The notes: generated from the letters alone by a model not told the origin. DNA of 36,077 nt from Victivallales bacterium (GCA_003245525.1 QKCY01000303.1:1-36077), one strand, 5' to 3'. Positions 19,206 to 29,610 are shown, numbered from the stretch's first letter. Program-made: numbers and translations.

Positions 19206-19649
19206 TCAGACTTCCTTCTCGGCCAGGATTGTTACAGGGCCATCGTTGACAAGGCGCACGGCCATCGTGGCACCGAACTGGCCGGTGGAAGTATGGACCC
19301 CACGCAGGCGCACCTGTTGCACGAAGTACTCATAAAGGGGTTCCGACACCGCCGGTGGCGCCGCCTCGATGAAGCTCGGGCGCCGACCTTTCCGGCAGTC
19401 GCCGTAGAGAGTGAACTGGGAAACCACCAGGACCTCACCGCCAACGTCGAGAACCGACCGGTTCATCTTCCCCTCCTCGTCCTCGAAGATGCGCAGGTTC
19501 AGGCATTTCTCCACCAGGAAATCCGCTTCCGCCTGGCCATCGCCCACCCGGACGCCCAGCAGAAGGAGCAGTCCCCGGCCGATCTGGCCCACGACCTCGC
19601 CATCGATCGTGACGGACGCCTCCGAAACCCGTTGCACCAACGCTCGCAT
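19206..19649 (-). CDS. dtd: D-aminoacyl-tRNA deacylase
   Basis: [33 protein letters not shown]...[44 protein letters not shown]; full-length Dtd. Start codon internal to ORF 19206..20183. Confidence 0.96.
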   Translation of the reverse strand: MRALVQRVSEASVTIDGEVVGQIGRGLLLLLGVRVGDGQAEADFLVEKCLNLRIFEDEEGKMNRSVLDVGGEVLVVSQFTLYGDCRKGRRPSFIEAAPPAVSEPLYEYFVQQVRLRGVHTSTGQFGATMAVRLVNDGPVTILAEKEV

Positions 19650-19742
19650 GGGACCTTGAACCTCTAGCAGGGATAGAACTCGACGGCAGGCCAATACCAT
19701 ACCCGCTCCCCCCGACTCTGCATCCGCGCGGACCAACCTCCA

Positions 19743-19772
19743 CTTGCCCCCGCTTGGGCAAGGCCCTATCTT
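19743..19772 (+). promoter_or_regulatory. Candidate promoter with palindromic spacer upstream of the double-protease gene
   Basis: TTGCCC (19744-19749) - 17 nt - TATCTT (19767-19772); inverted repeat CTTGCCC-ccgctt-GGGCAAG (19743-19762) overlaps -35 and spacer. Confidence 0.45.
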
Positions 19773-19821
19773 ATTGCGGGGTGCCCGGATGGGCGATGCG
19801 AATGATGGTAAAGACCATAGT

Positions 19822-22800
19822 ATGCGACAGCGGAACCGATATACCCAGCGCGCACTCCCCATTGTCCTCCTGGCAATAGGTCTGGCCCTGCTCGTCTCGT
19901 GGCTCGCCTGGCAGGCGGAGATCCGCCTCGCCCGCCCGGCGGGGCGGGACGGCACGCCCCGGGAGCCCGCCTCGCGCGTTGTTCCCCGAACGATCCCCGC
20001 CGTGCCCCCCGGCCAACCCGGCGGAGCCACGACGAATGCGAGGGGCGGAAACGGCAACCGGGGCGGAACCGCGGCCTCGTCGCTGCCGCCGCCAACCACT
20101 CCCACCCTCGCCATCCTGTCGTCCAGTCCGGAAGAAACCGTGGCGGAGATCCGTTTCCCGGCTCCGGTCATCACGCCAGTCACTTACCACGGCCGCCAGG
20201 CGGTGACCGTCACCATGGCGCATTGCCAGTCGCTGAAGGGAGTGGACCAGCCTGCCCTGCCCGTCCAACGTTGGGAACTGGCCATCCCCACCGGTGCCCA
20301 GGCGTCCATCGAGATCACCCAGCTCGACTCCTACATGACGCCGTCCGATCCCCCGGTTCCATCCGGCGGTTTCGGTTTGCGCACCGCCTCCCGTCCGGAA
20401 GGCGAGTTCGGCGAGACCTACCAGGGCACCACCCCCTACCCGACCGAGATCGCCGAGCTCTCCGCCTCCTATCTGGTGCGCAGCATTGAGGGGACCGGGG
20501 TGATTGTCCATCCCGTGCGCTATCTGCCAGCCGAAGAGGCGCTGGAAGTGGTGCGCTCCGTCCAGGTCCGGGTCCGCTACACCCCGGCCAACGCGACCGC
20601 GGCCCTGCGCTACCCGGCCGCCCCGGCCTCCCGTGCCTTCCGCCAGCTAGCCTCCAGCCGCTACGCCAATTACAGCGAGACCATTGCCACCACCTCGTCG
20701 GTAACCACCCGCACGGACGGGGCTTTCACCGGTACCGACACCTTGCTGGTCATCATGCCCGACGCCTGGGCTGGCCAGTTCGACGACTTCCTCGTGTGGA
20801 AGCGGCAGCGTGGCCTGGAAGTCCTCACCGCCCTCTATCCCAGCGATACGGGCGAGACCACCACCGAGCTCGCCGCCTACATTCAGAATGCCTATGATGC
20901 CAGCGATATCGCCTACGTGCTTTTCCTCGGCGACGAGGACGCGATCCCGACCAGCCAAGGGACCCGGACCGACGCCTCCGGCAACAAGACCCCCTCCGAC
21001 ACCGTCTACGCCCTGGTAGCCGGGGACGACTCCTACCACGACCTCCTCCTTTCCCGCGTCTCGGTAACAACCGCCGCCAGAGCCGCCACGGTGCTGGACA
21101 AGTACCTGGCCTACGAGCGCGACCCAGATACCACCGAGGGCTGGCATGCCAGCGGCATGATGGTCGCCTCCAATATCGACAACACGAGCACGGGGGACAC
21201 CGTCTACCTCAACAACACCGACTCCGACGACCTCGACCTCTTCCGCGCCGACCTTACCGACAGCGGCCTGTTCACCACGGTGAACCAGGTCTACCAGGGA
21301 ACGACCGAGGGGAGCACGGCCAAGATATCCTCCTACTGGAACGCCGGACGCAGCCTGGTCTACTACCTCGGGCACGGATCCGAAACAAGCTGGACCAGCG
21401 TCACGTTCTCCACCGCGAACGCGGCCGCCCTGACCAATGGCACCATGCTTCCCTATGTGGTCAGTGGTGCCTGCCTCAATGGCGCGTTCCAGGAGAACGA
21501 CCCCTGCCTCGCCGAGGCCATGCTCTGGGGAACGGAAGCCAGCGGCCAGGGCGGCGCCCTGGCGGTCGTCGCCTCCACCAACAACATGTCCTGGGACCCG
21601 CCCATCGCCATGCTCGACGCCTTTACCGGCTACTACCTGGGGCAGAGCAGCTTCGACGTCGGCAGCTTCCTCTCCGTGAGTGGGCAGGCGCAGCTCTGGG
21701 ACGCGGGCGGCCTTGCCTTTGCCAGCATCCAGCGCGCCATGGACTACTGCGTGGAGGCAGATAGCGGGACCACCGGAACCTACGAGATGGAGCTCATTAT
21801 GCAGCAGACCCAGCTCTTCGGCGACTGCACGGCTGGCGTCCGGACGGTTACGCCCCAGAGCCTGACCGTCAGCCACGAGAGCTGCGTCCTGCCCCTCGCC
21901 GAGGGCCTCACCGTAACGGTCGCCGATCCCGATGGCGCAGCCGTGGAGGGGGCCGTCGTGACCCTGCTCGACGACAGCGGCAACCAGGCTGTGGGAACCA
22001 CCGACGAGAGTGGGGAGACCACCCTCTCAGGAAGCCTTTTCACCCCCGGCGGCACGGTAACCCTCACCGTCTACGAGCGCGACTCCATCCCCGTCCAGGA
22101 AACCGCGTTCCCGGTGAACGACGGCTCAGTCGTCATCCGGACCTGGTTCCTGCCCACCGGCTTCGTCGGCGAGTCCTGCTCCCAGGCCATCGTGGCCGCC
22201 ATGGGGACGACGCCCTACGCCTGGACGCTGACCAGCGGCAGCCTGCCCGGGGGGATTGCCCTGGATGCCACCACCGGTACGCTTGCGGGCACCCCTGCCA
22301 GCACGGGTGAATACACCTTTTCCCTGACCGTCACCGACAACAACGGGGATACCGACACGCAGGCCTTCTCCTGGACCATCGGCCAACCCGTCCAGATCGC
22401 CGACCAGACTCTCGCCGAGGGTACCGTCGGCACGGCCTATTCCGCCACCATCTCGGCTAGCGGCGACTTCACCCCCTTCTCCTTCGCGCTCGCTGGGGGC
22501 AGCCTGCCGCCGGGACTCTCCCTCGACCCCGAAGGCAACCTGAGTGGGACCCCCGCCGTGTATGGTGCCTACAGCTTCACGGTCGCCGCCACCGATAGCG
22601 AGCGGCGCACCGCGGAGGCAACGGTCTCGCTCACCGTGCAGGCCAGCGACACGATCACCATCACCACCACCGCCCTCCCCACCGGCGAAGTCGGCGTCGC
22701 CTACTCCGTCCAGTTGGAGGCAACGGGCGGCACGGGCAGCGGTCTCGCCTGGGCTCTGCTCAGCGGCGAACTGCCCGACGGTCTCAGTCTGGGCGACGAC

Positions 22801-25800
22801 GGTCTCCTGGCGGGCACGCCCACGACGACGGGCACGTCCACCGTCACGGTCCAGGTCGCCGATGATGCCGACGTACCCCATACTGCGAGTGCGGAGTTCT
22901 CGGTCACGGTCGGCCAGGCCGTGGCCTTTGGCAACACGGCCCTGCCCAGCGGCACCGTCGGCTACGCCTACAGCGAGGAACTGCCCACCACCGGTTCCTA
23001 CACGCCGTTCACGTTCAGCGCAACTAGCGGCGAGGAATACGTCCAGAGCATCGCGGACTCCACCTTCAGCGCCGGCGGAACTTTGCAGAGCGACTGGTAT
23101 GGCGACGAGGTGAACCATACCCTCTCGTTGGGGTTCGATTTCCCCTTTTTCGGCCAGACCTACAATACCTGCCAGGTGGCTGACAACGGGTATCTGATCT
23201 TCGGCGACGCCGCTCCCACCACCGGTGACAGCGCGGTATATCCCGATGCCAGTTGGAATGCCGAGTCGGGCCGCCTGGACGACTTCCACATCATCGCGCC
23301 CTGCTGGGCCGATCTCCTGATCGTCGCCACCACCTACCCCGACACGGGCATCTGGCTGACCCAAACCAGCGACAGCATCACCATCTGCTGGCGTGGGCGC
23401 GACTATGACCACACCAGCTACGTCCTCAACTTCTCGGTCACCCTCCATGCCACCGGGGAGATCGTCTTCCACTACGGGACGATCCAGACCTCCAACCGTG
23501 TGGTCATCGGCCTCGGCGATGCCAGCGACCACGACAGCGTGCTGATCTTCAGCCAGATCAAGGACGGGACCGGGGCCAGCGCCTACAGCAACTCCGACGA
23601 CCTGGTGTTCACTCCCGAGGGCTCACTGCCGGACGGGCTGACCCTCTCCTCCGGCGGCGTGCTCTCCGGCACCCCCACCACGGCGGGCAGCTACTCGTTC
23701 CTGGCCACGGTGACCGATGCGGAGGGCAATACCGACGCCGCTACGTTTGCGATCAATATCCTGGAAGTGGCCGATCCCGACACCAATAGCGACGGGGACG
23801 TCAGCAGCACCGAGATCCTCGCCTACATCGAGCGATGGCACGCAGGAGAGGTCACCGAAGCCGAGGTCGAGGATGCCGTCGCCCTCTGGCAGGCAGGCCC
23901 CACCACCAGCCGTGTCAGCTCTGCCAGCCGCGGCATCGCCGTCGTGGCGCGGACCCGGGTCCGCGTGGCATACGGCGACCGTGCCATGCTGGACCGGATC
24001 ATCGCCCAGGGCCTCGACATCGCCTCGGTCCACGATGGCCAGGCCTGGATCTATGTTTCGAGTAGCGAGCGCGCCTGGCTCGAAGACCAGGGCCTGACCT
24101 GCATCGACGCTCCTCGCTCCAGCACCCGCTCCTCCACCACCTACACCTACGCGGAACTGTCCGACTATCTGGATACCCTAGCCTCGACCTACCCCAGCCT
24201 CTGCCGGGTGGCTCAGATCGGCACCTCCGTGGAAGGCAACGCCATGCTGGCCTTGGTCCTCTCCGACCACCCGTACCTCCAGGAGGACGAGCCGGAAGTC
24301 CGCATCTCCGGCGGCATCCACGGCGACGAACGCCTCGGCGTCGGCCTGTCCGTCCGCCTCGCGGAATGGCTCCTCCAGAACTACGGGGGAGAGGACGCGG
24401 ACGGCCTGCGCGCCACCAACCTGCTCGACACCACCGAACTGTGGATCGTGCCCCTGCTCAACCCCGACGGCTACTCGGCAGTGCCACCGACCCGCGAGAA
24501 CAGCAACGGCCAGGATCTGAACCGGCTCTTCCCCGACGGATTCCTGGACGGGGTGAGCACGGTCTACGCCGAGGGTGCCCCCGACACCAGCAACCAGGAG
24601 GCCGAGCAGGCCGCCATGATGGAATGGACCGCTAGCCACCGCTTCGTCCTCGGCGCCAACCTGCACACCGGGGCCCAGCTCGTCTGCTATCCCTACGGCA
24701 ACAGCGCGACGGGAGCCAGCCAATACAGCGCCAGTCCGGACAACGACCTGTTCATCGACATCGCCCAGGCCTATGCCAACAACCACAGCACCATGGCCAC
24801 CACTGGCACCTTCGCCGGCGGCATCATCAACTCCTGCGATTGGTACGCCGTCGTCGGGGAGTTCGCGGACTGGGCCTACCGCTACACCGGCAGCCTGGAG
24901 GTCACGGTCGAGCTGGACACGGACGACGATCCCGATGTGGACCTGGCCTGGACCGCCAACGAGGAGGCGCTCCTCTCCTTCGCCGAGTCCGCCCAGCAGG
25001 GACTGCGCGGCGTGGTGGTGGATGCCGATACCGGCGACCCCGTCTCCGCCGTCATCGCCATTGATGGCAATGAACGGCAGGTCTTCACCGATCCCGCGGT
25101 CGGCGACTATCATCGGCTGCTCCTGCCCGACACCTACAGCGTGACCGTATCCGCCACGGGCTACGTTTCCCAGACCTTCACGGACGTGGTCGTGAGTGCG
25201 GGCGACGCGACCCGCCTCGACGTGGCGCTGGCATCGGCCGCCGACAGCCTCCAGGCCACCCGCACCTTTTCCACCCTCCTCTTCGAGCCGGATGCCGAGA
25301 ACACGGTCGGGATCGAGGTCGATCTCGACGAGGCCAGCCCGCCCCACGCCTTCATCGTCTCGGAGACTCTGCCCGACGCATGGACGTACGTGAGCGGCTC
25401 CGCCCTGGAGACCTCCTCCGGTACCGCCCTCGCCACCCCCAGGATCGAAGGGCAAACTGTCCAGTGGCTCTTCTGGCGGGACGAAGTCCAGGACCGCTCC
25501 TTCACCTATGTCGCGCAAGCCCCGGCCGACGGCGACGAGACCGTACTCTTCGGGGGCTCGCTGCGCACGGCGGACACCAGCATGGGCACCGGCGGGGACA
25601 GCGAATGGCTGGCCCATACCAGCGGACGCTTCGCTGTGACCATGCCCGCAGGCTGGAGTCTGCTGTCCCTGCCGATCACGCCTGCCGACAGCCTGGTCGC
25701 GGACGTTTTCGGCGACGCCGACATCTCCATCTGGGCCTGGGACGCCGCATCGCTCTGCTATCGCACGCCCACTGACCTCAGTGCCACCGAAGGGTACTGG

Positions 25801-26046
25801 GTCTACGCCGCCGAGGAGACGCCCCTTATCGTCGAGGGGACCGCGCCCGTCTCCGGCACCCGCGGGTTCCCCTTCGGCTGGAACCTCTTCGGCCCCCTCG
25901 CCGACCGGGATCTGCTCGACGACTCCATCTTCGACAGCGACACGCTGGAGTGGTCCTCCGGCGAGTACCTGAGAGCCGTACAGCTTCAGTGCGGCAAGGG
26001 CTACTGGATTCACGCAGGGACGTCGGGAGAAGCCACCGTGCGCTAG
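19822..26046 (+). CDS. Multidomain secreted/anchored double protease: C25 propeptide-like + gingipain-like C25 peptidase, Ig-like repeats, EF-hand/dockerin-like motif, M14 zinc carboxypeptidase, CarboxypepD_reg-like and C-terminal domains
   Basis: TM/signal [21 protein letters not shown]25 [11 protein letters not shown] and [23 protein letters not shown]; He_PIG-like [19 protein letters not shown] repeats; [13 protein letters not shown]14 [53 protein letters not shown]. Start could also be 19789. Confidence 0.92.
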   Translation: MRQRNRYTQRALPIVLLAIGLALLVSWLAWQAEIRLARPAGRDGTPREPASRVVPRTIPAVPPGQPGGATTNARGGNGNRGGTAASSLPPPTTPTLAILSSSPEETVAEIRFPAPVITPVTYHGRQAVTVTMAHCQSLKGVDQPALPVQRWELAIPTGAQASIEITQLDSYMTPSDPPVPSGGFGLRTASRPEGEFGETYQGTTPYPTEIAELSASYLVRSIEGTGVIVHPVRYLPAEEALEVVRSVQVRVRYTPANATAALRYPAAPASRAFRQLASSRYANYSETIATTSSVTTRTDGAFTGTDTLLVIMPDAWAGQFDDFLVWKRQRGLEVLTALYPSDTGETTTELAAYIQNAYDASDIAYVLFLGDEDAIPTSQGTRTDASGNKTPSDTVYALVAGDDSYHDLLLSRVSVTTAARAATVLDKYLAYERDPDTTEGWHASGMMVASNIDNTSTGDTVYLNNTDSDDLDLFRADLTDSGLFTTVNQVYQGTTEGSTAKISSYWNAGRSLVYYLGHGSETSWTSVTFSTANAAALTNGTMLPYVVSGACLNGAFQENDPCLAEAMLWGTEASGQGGALAVVASTNNMSWDPPIAMLDAFTGYYLGQSSFDVGSFLSVSGQAQLWDAGGLAFASIQRAMDYCVEADSGTTGTYEMELIMQQTQLFGDCTAGVRTVTPQSLTVSHESCVLPLAEGLTVTVADPDGAAVEGAVVTLLDDSGNQAVGTTDESGETTLSGSLFTPGGTVTLTVYERDSIPVQETAFPVNDGSVVIRTWFLPTGFVGESCSQAIVAAMGTTPYAWTLTSGSLPGGIALDATTGTLAGTPASTGEYTFSLTVTDNNGDTDTQAFSWTIGQPVQIADQTLAEGTVGTAYSATISASGDFTPFSFALAGGSLPPGLSLDPEGNLSGTPAVYGAYSFTVAATDSERRTAEATVSLTVQASDTITITTTALPTGEVGVAYSVQLEATGGTGSGLAWALLSGELPDGLSLGDDGLLAGTPTTTGTSTVTVQVADDADVPHTASAEFSVTVGQAVAFGNTALPSGTVGYAYSEELPTTGSYTPFTFSATSGEEYVQSIADSTFSAGGTLQSDWYGDEVNHTLSLGFDFPFFGQTYNTCQVADNGYLIFGDAAPTTGDSAVYPDASWNAESGRLDDFHIIAPCWADLLIVATTYPDTGIWLTQTSDSITICWRGRDYDHTSYVLNFSVTLHATGEIVFHYGTIQTSNRVVIGLGDASDHDSVLIFSQIKDGTGASAYSNSDDLVFTPEGSLPDGLTLSSGGVLSGTPTTAGSYSFLATVTDAEGNTDAATFAINILEVADPDTNSDGDVSSTEILAYIERWHAGEVTEAEVEDAVALWQAGPTTSRVSSASRGIAVVARTRVRVAYGDRAMLDRIIAQGLDIASVHDGQAWIYVSSSERAWLEDQGLTCIDAPRSSTRSSTTYTYAELSDYLDTLASTYPSLCRVAQIGTSVEGNAMLALVLSDHPYLQEDEPEVRISGGIHGDERLGVGLSVRLAEWLLQNYGGEDADGLRATNLLDTTELWIVPLLNPDGYSAVPPTRENSNGQDLNRLFPDGFLDGVSTVYAEGAPDTSNQEAEQAAMMEWTASHRFVLGANLHTGAQLVCYPYGNSATGASQYSASPDNDLFIDIAQAYANNHSTMATTGTFAGGIINSCDWYAVVGEFADWAYRYTGSLEVTVELDTDDDPDVDLAWTANEEALLSFAESAQQGLRGVVVDADTGDPVSAVIAIDGNERQVFTDPAVGDYHRLLLPDTYSVTVSATGYVSQTFTDVVVSAGDATRLDVALASAADSLQATRTFSTLLFEPDAENTVGIEVDLDEASPPHAFIVSETLPDAWTYVSGSALETSSGTALATPRIEGQTVQWLFWRDEVQDRSFTYVAQAPADGDETVLFGGSLRTADTSMGTGGDSEWLAHTSGRFAVTMPAGWSLLSLPITPADSLVADVFGDADISIWAWDAASLCYRTPTDLSATEGYWVYAAEETPLIVEGTAPVSGTRGFPFGWNLFGPLADRDLLDDSIFDSDTLEWSSGEYLRAVQLQCGKGYWIHAGTSGEATVR

Positions 26047-26073
26047 CCCCCCCGCTTTTGCCGGTTCCAGGGG

Positions 26074-26102
26074 TTGCACGACGCGCATGTCGGGAGTATC
26101 AT
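26074..26102 (+). promoter_or_regulatory. Candidate sigma70-type promoter for the TIGR04073-like gene
   Basis: TTGCAC (26074-26079) - 17 nt - TATCAT (26097-26102), in the gap after the double-protease stop codon. Confidence 0.5.
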
Positions 26103-26160
26103 GTTAAAGAACAAGGCTCACGCCGACGACGTCCCACCCGCTCACGGAAAGGTCTATTCT

Positions 26161-27030
26161 ATGATGATGAGAAGAGGCAAGCAGATCGTCGCCATCCTGG
26201 CTCTGGCCACCTGTCTAGCGGGCGCGGTTCGGGCCGACCAGGCCGATTTTGTCAACAACTTCCTCGTGCATAGCGAGCTCTATGTGTGGAATCGCTTTGC
26301 CGACTTCCTCGAGATCAACCGCGCTGGCTTGGCCGTTGGTCCCGCCATTGGTGCCGAAATCGCGTTCACCGAGTACGCTCAGATCGGTGCCTATGCGGCC
26401 AACGAGCACGGTGTCACCTTCCCCCTCGCCTTCCCCAGCCCGACCGGCGTGCTGATCACCGCTCCCCTCTGGACCGTTCCGTACCTCGAGGGCGAGAACA
26501 TCTTCACGGGCCATGTCGGCACCTACAAGACCGCGTGTTTCGGCCCCCGTCGGCGGGAATCCAGCATCGCCAACGAAGTTCGCTTCGAGCGGCAGAAGTG
26601 GGATCTCCGCATCCAGGTCGGGGCTGGTCTGGTGCATGGCTACTACGCCTTCGACCCCCTCGAAGCCTATGACTTCCTGGCGGGCGTTTTCACCCTCGAT
26701 CCCAAGAACGACGACGAGAAGCTCGACCCCACCATGATCCGCAAGCCGGGTCGCCAGTTGGGCCGTGGCTTTGCCAACTTCTTCGGCGGCGTCGTCGAGA
26801 TTCCCCTGAGCATGATCCAGGTCACCCGGGAACAGGGCGACTTCGCCGGGGCCACCACGGGTGTCACCCAGGGCGTCTGGCGCTTCGTCCTCCGCGAAGG
26901 GGTTGGCGTCATGGAGATCGTCACCTTCCCCATGGGCTGGGAGAATATCATCGAGCCTGAGTATCCCATGCAGCCGACCCGGTCCGCCGACTGGCGTGTG
27001 CTGCGTCCCGAGTTCCGCGACCGGCTCTAG
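26161..27030 (+). CDS. Putative exosortase-system-associated protein, TIGR04073-like
   Basis: Signal peptide MMMRRGKQIVAILALATCLAGAVRA; C-terminal RKPGRQLGRGFANFFGGVVEIPLSMIQVTREQGDFAGATTGVTQGVWRFVLREGVGVMEIVTFP resembles the TIGR04073 core. Confidence 0.75.
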   Translation: MMMRRGKQIVAILALATCLAGAVRADQADFVNNFLVHSELYVWNRFADFLEINRAGLAVGPAIGAEIAFTEYAQIGAYAANEHGVTFPLAFPSPTGVLITAPLWTVPYLEGENIFTGHVGTYKTACFGPRRRESSIANEVRFERQKWDLRIQVGAGLVHGYYAFDPLEAYDFLAGVFTLDPKNDDEKLDPTMIRKPGRQLGRGFANFFGGVVEIPLSMIQVTREQGDFAGATTGVTQGVWRFVLREGVGVMEIVTFPMGWENIIEPEYPMQPTRSADWRVLRPEFRDRL

Positions 27031-27062
27031 CCTCGACGCCCAATCTGGACTATTCTTCGACC

Positions 27063-27092
27063 GGGGCCTCTCCTGACCAAAGGGAAGGCCCC
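27063..27092 (+). terminator. Candidate intrinsic terminator
   Basis: Inverted repeat GGGGCCT (27063-27069) / AGGCCCC (27086-27092) followed by gcttcatt, 33 nt after the stop codon at 27030. Confidence 0.45.
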
Positions 27093-27136
27093 GCTTCATT
27101 GGGGCGGATCACTCCCCGGCGGTACGGCAGCAGCCC

Positions 27137-27907
27137 GTGAAAGACATCCTCACAGACGAACGGTTGTTCTATCAGAGACCCGGTCTTGGGGTGGTCAGAC
27201 ACCTCGGCATTGTGCTCGCGGCCCTGTTCCTTACGGCGGCGACCATCTTCCTGATTCCCCTCTCCGACGCCCTCACCGCCAAGCCGACGGAGCCCCTTGA
27301 GCTCCAGACCGTCTCCACCACCTCCTGGCGGCCACCGCCACCACCGCCGCCCCGGCAGTTGCCCAAGCCACCGCCCCCGAACCAGCCCCCCCGCCCCGTC
27401 GAGGCCAAGGCCAAGCCCAAACTCACGCCGCGGCCGACCGAGCCCCCCCGGCCCACGGCGCGGCTTCCGCTCCGCATCGATTTCGATACGCCGAAGTTCG
27501 AGGCCGACTTTGCCCTCAGCTTCACGGTCGATCCCAACGCGACCCTGATCCCCGAGGCGACGGAAGCGCCACCTGGCGAACCCGGCCCTCCCGCCGCTCC
27601 CCCGGAGAAGGACACCTACGAGACCAGCGAGCTCGACCAGAACCCCGTTCCCATCTCCCGTCCCCATCCCGTTTTCCCCTATTACGCGCGACGGCGCGGA
27701 ATCGAAGGGTATGTTGATGTCCGCTTCACGGTGAGTGCCGACGGCACGGTCGAGGGTGCCGAGACGCTGGCGGCCCAGCCGACCGGCGTCTTCGAGAGCG
27801 AGGCCCTGCGGGCCATCCGCCGTTGGCGTTTCAAGCCTGGTATCCGCAACGGCAACGCCGTTGCCGCCAGGATGCAGATCCGGATTCGCTTCACTCTGGA
27901 CCAATGA
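27137..27907 (+). CDS. TonB-family energy transducer
   Basis: Single N-terminal TM, proline-rich linker RPPPPPPPRQLPKPPPPNQPPRP, C-terminal TonB domain YYARRRGIEGYVDVRFTVSADGTVEGAETL...FESEALRAIRRWRFKPG. GTG start. Confidence 0.9.
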   Translation: MKDILTDERLFYQRPGLGVVRHLGIVLAALFLTAATIFLIPLSDALTAKPTEPLELQTVSTTSWRPPPPPPPRQLPKPPPPNQPPRPVEAKAKPKLTPRPTEPPRPTARLPLRIDFDTPKFEADFALSFTVDPNATLIPEATEAPPGEPGPPAAPPEKDTYETSELDQNPVPISRPHPVFPYYARRRGIEGYVDVRFTVSADGTVEGAETLAAQPTGVFESEALRAIRRWRFKPGIRNGNAVAARMQIRIRFTLDQ

Positions 27908-29193
27908 TGCGCTTTTGCCACTGCCTGCTGCTCTTGCTCCCGCTCTGCCTCGGGGCTGCCGACGCGGTACCCACCATTCCGGCGGGCAGGGACACCGAAC
28001 CCTCGCTCAGCGAAGCCGAGGCCCAGATCATCGCCCAGGCCACCGAACTGGGCAAGACCAATGCCGCCGAAGCCGCCACCCAGTTGCGGACCAGCGAGAC
28101 GGCGGATACCAGCGCCGCCATCGAGTTCGCCGAAGCGGTCTACTGGGCGGAAGCCCATCAGCCCGGCGAAGCCCGCGACGCCCTTGGCCGGGCTCTGGCC
28201 AAGTACCCTCGCTTCCACCGGGCCCGGATGAATCTGGCCAAGCTCCTGATGGAACAGGAGGACTATGCCGACGCCTCGCGCCAACTGCGCGCCCTCCTGT
28301 CCTCCGACGCCCCCGACCGGGCCGAGGCGTGGCGCCTGCTGGCCTATACCTTGCGCGAACAGCAGCTCCTCCCCGCCGCCGAAGCCGCCTACCGGGAAGC
28401 CATGGCGTTCTATCCCGAGGACCGCGCCCTGCGGCTTGGCCTGCTCAGTTGCCTGATCGAGCAGGACCGCTATGCGGAGGCCGTCCCTTGGGCTCGCCAG
28501 GAGCTTGCCATCGAGCCCGACAAACGCGAGTTCTGGGGCCTCCTGGCCAACGCCGAACTGGCCGCCGACCAACGCGAGCGCGCCCTCCGGTTGCTGGAGT
28601 GCGCCCACCGCCTGGGAGCCGCCGACCCCGCCATGCTCGCCGTCCTGGGCGATCTCTATCTGGACCAGGAACTGCCGGAACCCGCCCTGGCCTGCTACCG
28701 GGAAGCCGCCCTGCTCGACCATGCCCCCGTCGGCCGTCTCCTGGCCGGTTTCGAGGCCCTGGTCCTGAGCCGCAACCTGGCGGAGGCCAGCCGGCTCGAT
28801 GAAGTCCTGGCCGAGCGCCAAGACCAGTACACGCCCGGCCAGCGCCTGCGCTACCGCGCCCTCCGCGCCGCCCTCGCCGCCGCCGCCGGACGGACCGACG
28901 ACGCCATCCGCGCCTACCGCCAGGTGCTGGACGAAGACCCCATCCAGGGCGAGGCCCTTCTCGCCCTCGGCGACCTCCTGCTCGGGCAGGACCCCGACGA
29001 AGCCCGCGAGCTTCTCCTCCGCGCCGCCCGCCTCGACCGCTACCAGATCCGAGCCTGGACCGCCCTGGCCCGGCTGGCGGTCGAGCAGGGAGACATGGCT
29101 GCCGCCGCCAACTGGGTCCAGCGGGCCCTCGCCCGCAAGGCCGATCCCGCCCTGGAGCGGTACCTGGCCCAGATCCGCGCCGCCATGCCCTGA
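27904..29193 (+). CDS. Secreted TPR-repeat protein, translationally coupled to TonB gene
   Basis: Signal peptide MMRFCHCLLLLLPLCLGAADA; repeated TPR-like helices (EAWRLLAYTLREQQLLPAAEAAYREAMAFYPED). ATGA overlap with TonB stop. Confidence 0.85.
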   Translation: MMRFCHCLLLLLPLCLGAADAVPTIPAGRDTEPSLSEAEAQIIAQATELGKTNAAEAATQLRTSETADTSAAIEFAEAVYWAEAHQPGEARDALGRALAKYPRFHRARMNLAKLLMEQEDYADASRQLRALLSSDAPDRAEAWRLLAYTLREQQLLPAAEAAYREAMAFYPEDRALRLGLLSCLIEQDRYAEAVPWARQELAIEPDKREFWGLLANAELAADQRERALRLLECAHRLGAADPAMLAVLGDLYLDQELPEPALACYREAALLDHAPVGRLLAGFEALVLSRNLAEASRLDEVLAERQDQYTPGQRLRYRALRAALAAAAGRTDDAIRAYRQVLDEDPIQGEALLALGDLLLGQDPDEARELLLRAARLDRYQIRAWTALARLAVEQGDMAAAANWVQRALARKADPALERYLAQIRAAMP

Positions 29194-29505
29194 CAGCAGC
29201 GGCGGGGCTCCCGGAAGTGGACGAAGTGGACGCGGATTGACCACCCGCACCGCCATGCCCTGACCTAACGGCGGGGTTCCCGGAAGTGGACAATGTGGAC
29301 AATGTGGACGCGGTGGACGAAGTGGACAGGGCTTGACCACCCGCGCCGCCATGCCCTGACAGCAGCGGCGGGGCTCCCGGAAGTGGACAATGTGGACGCG
29401 GATTGACCACCCGCGCCGCCATGCCCTGACAACAGCGGCGGGGCTCCCGGAAGTGGACAATGTGGACGCGGTGGACGCGGTGGACGAGGCTTGACCACCC
29501 CGGCA
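29176..29505. repeat. Compound tandem repeat: four ~70-96 bp units, each with a variable run of 9-bp GTGGACNNN motifs
   Basis: Core CGCCATGCCCTGACAGCAGCGGCGGGGCTCCCGGAA begins at about 29181, 29251, 29347 and 29417, followed by 2, 5, 2 and 4 copies of GTGGACNNN and then (GA/GC)TTGACCACC. Unit 1 includes the TPR gene stop codon. Confidence 0.9.
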
Positions 29506-29565
29506 TTGCGGCGCACCCCGCACCGCTCCCACCCTGCTCTAGTCCGGGCTTCTTCCCCTGCATTC

Positions 29566-29610
29566 CTCCCATCCGTCCCATAAGTCCCATCCGTCCCATT
29601 GGTCCCATTC
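29566..29610. repeat. Second 9-bp tandem array, (G/C)TCCCATNN x5
   Basis: CTCCCATCC GTCCCATAA GTCCCATCC GTCCCATTG GTCCCATTC, read directly. Confidence 0.9.

Noticed and set aside
22126-23532. 468-aa minus-strand ORF (and 20647..21876)
   Set aside because: Antisense shadow frames within the double-protease gene.
24178-26088. 636-aa minus-strand ORF
   Set aside because: Antisense to the M14 half of the double protease; Gly/Val/Glu-rich shadow ORF.
27330-27440. CCx/CCGCC-rich tract as a possible repeat element
   Set aside because: It encodes the expected proline-rich linker of the TonB protein.
29176-29505. CRISPR array
   Set aside because: Units are contiguous, with no unique spacers of constant length, and no cas genes are visible.
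27682-29532. 616-aa minus-strand ORF whose start lies in the repeat array
   Set aside because: Antisense to TonB and TPR genes; its repetitive N-terminus is just the translated 9-bp array.
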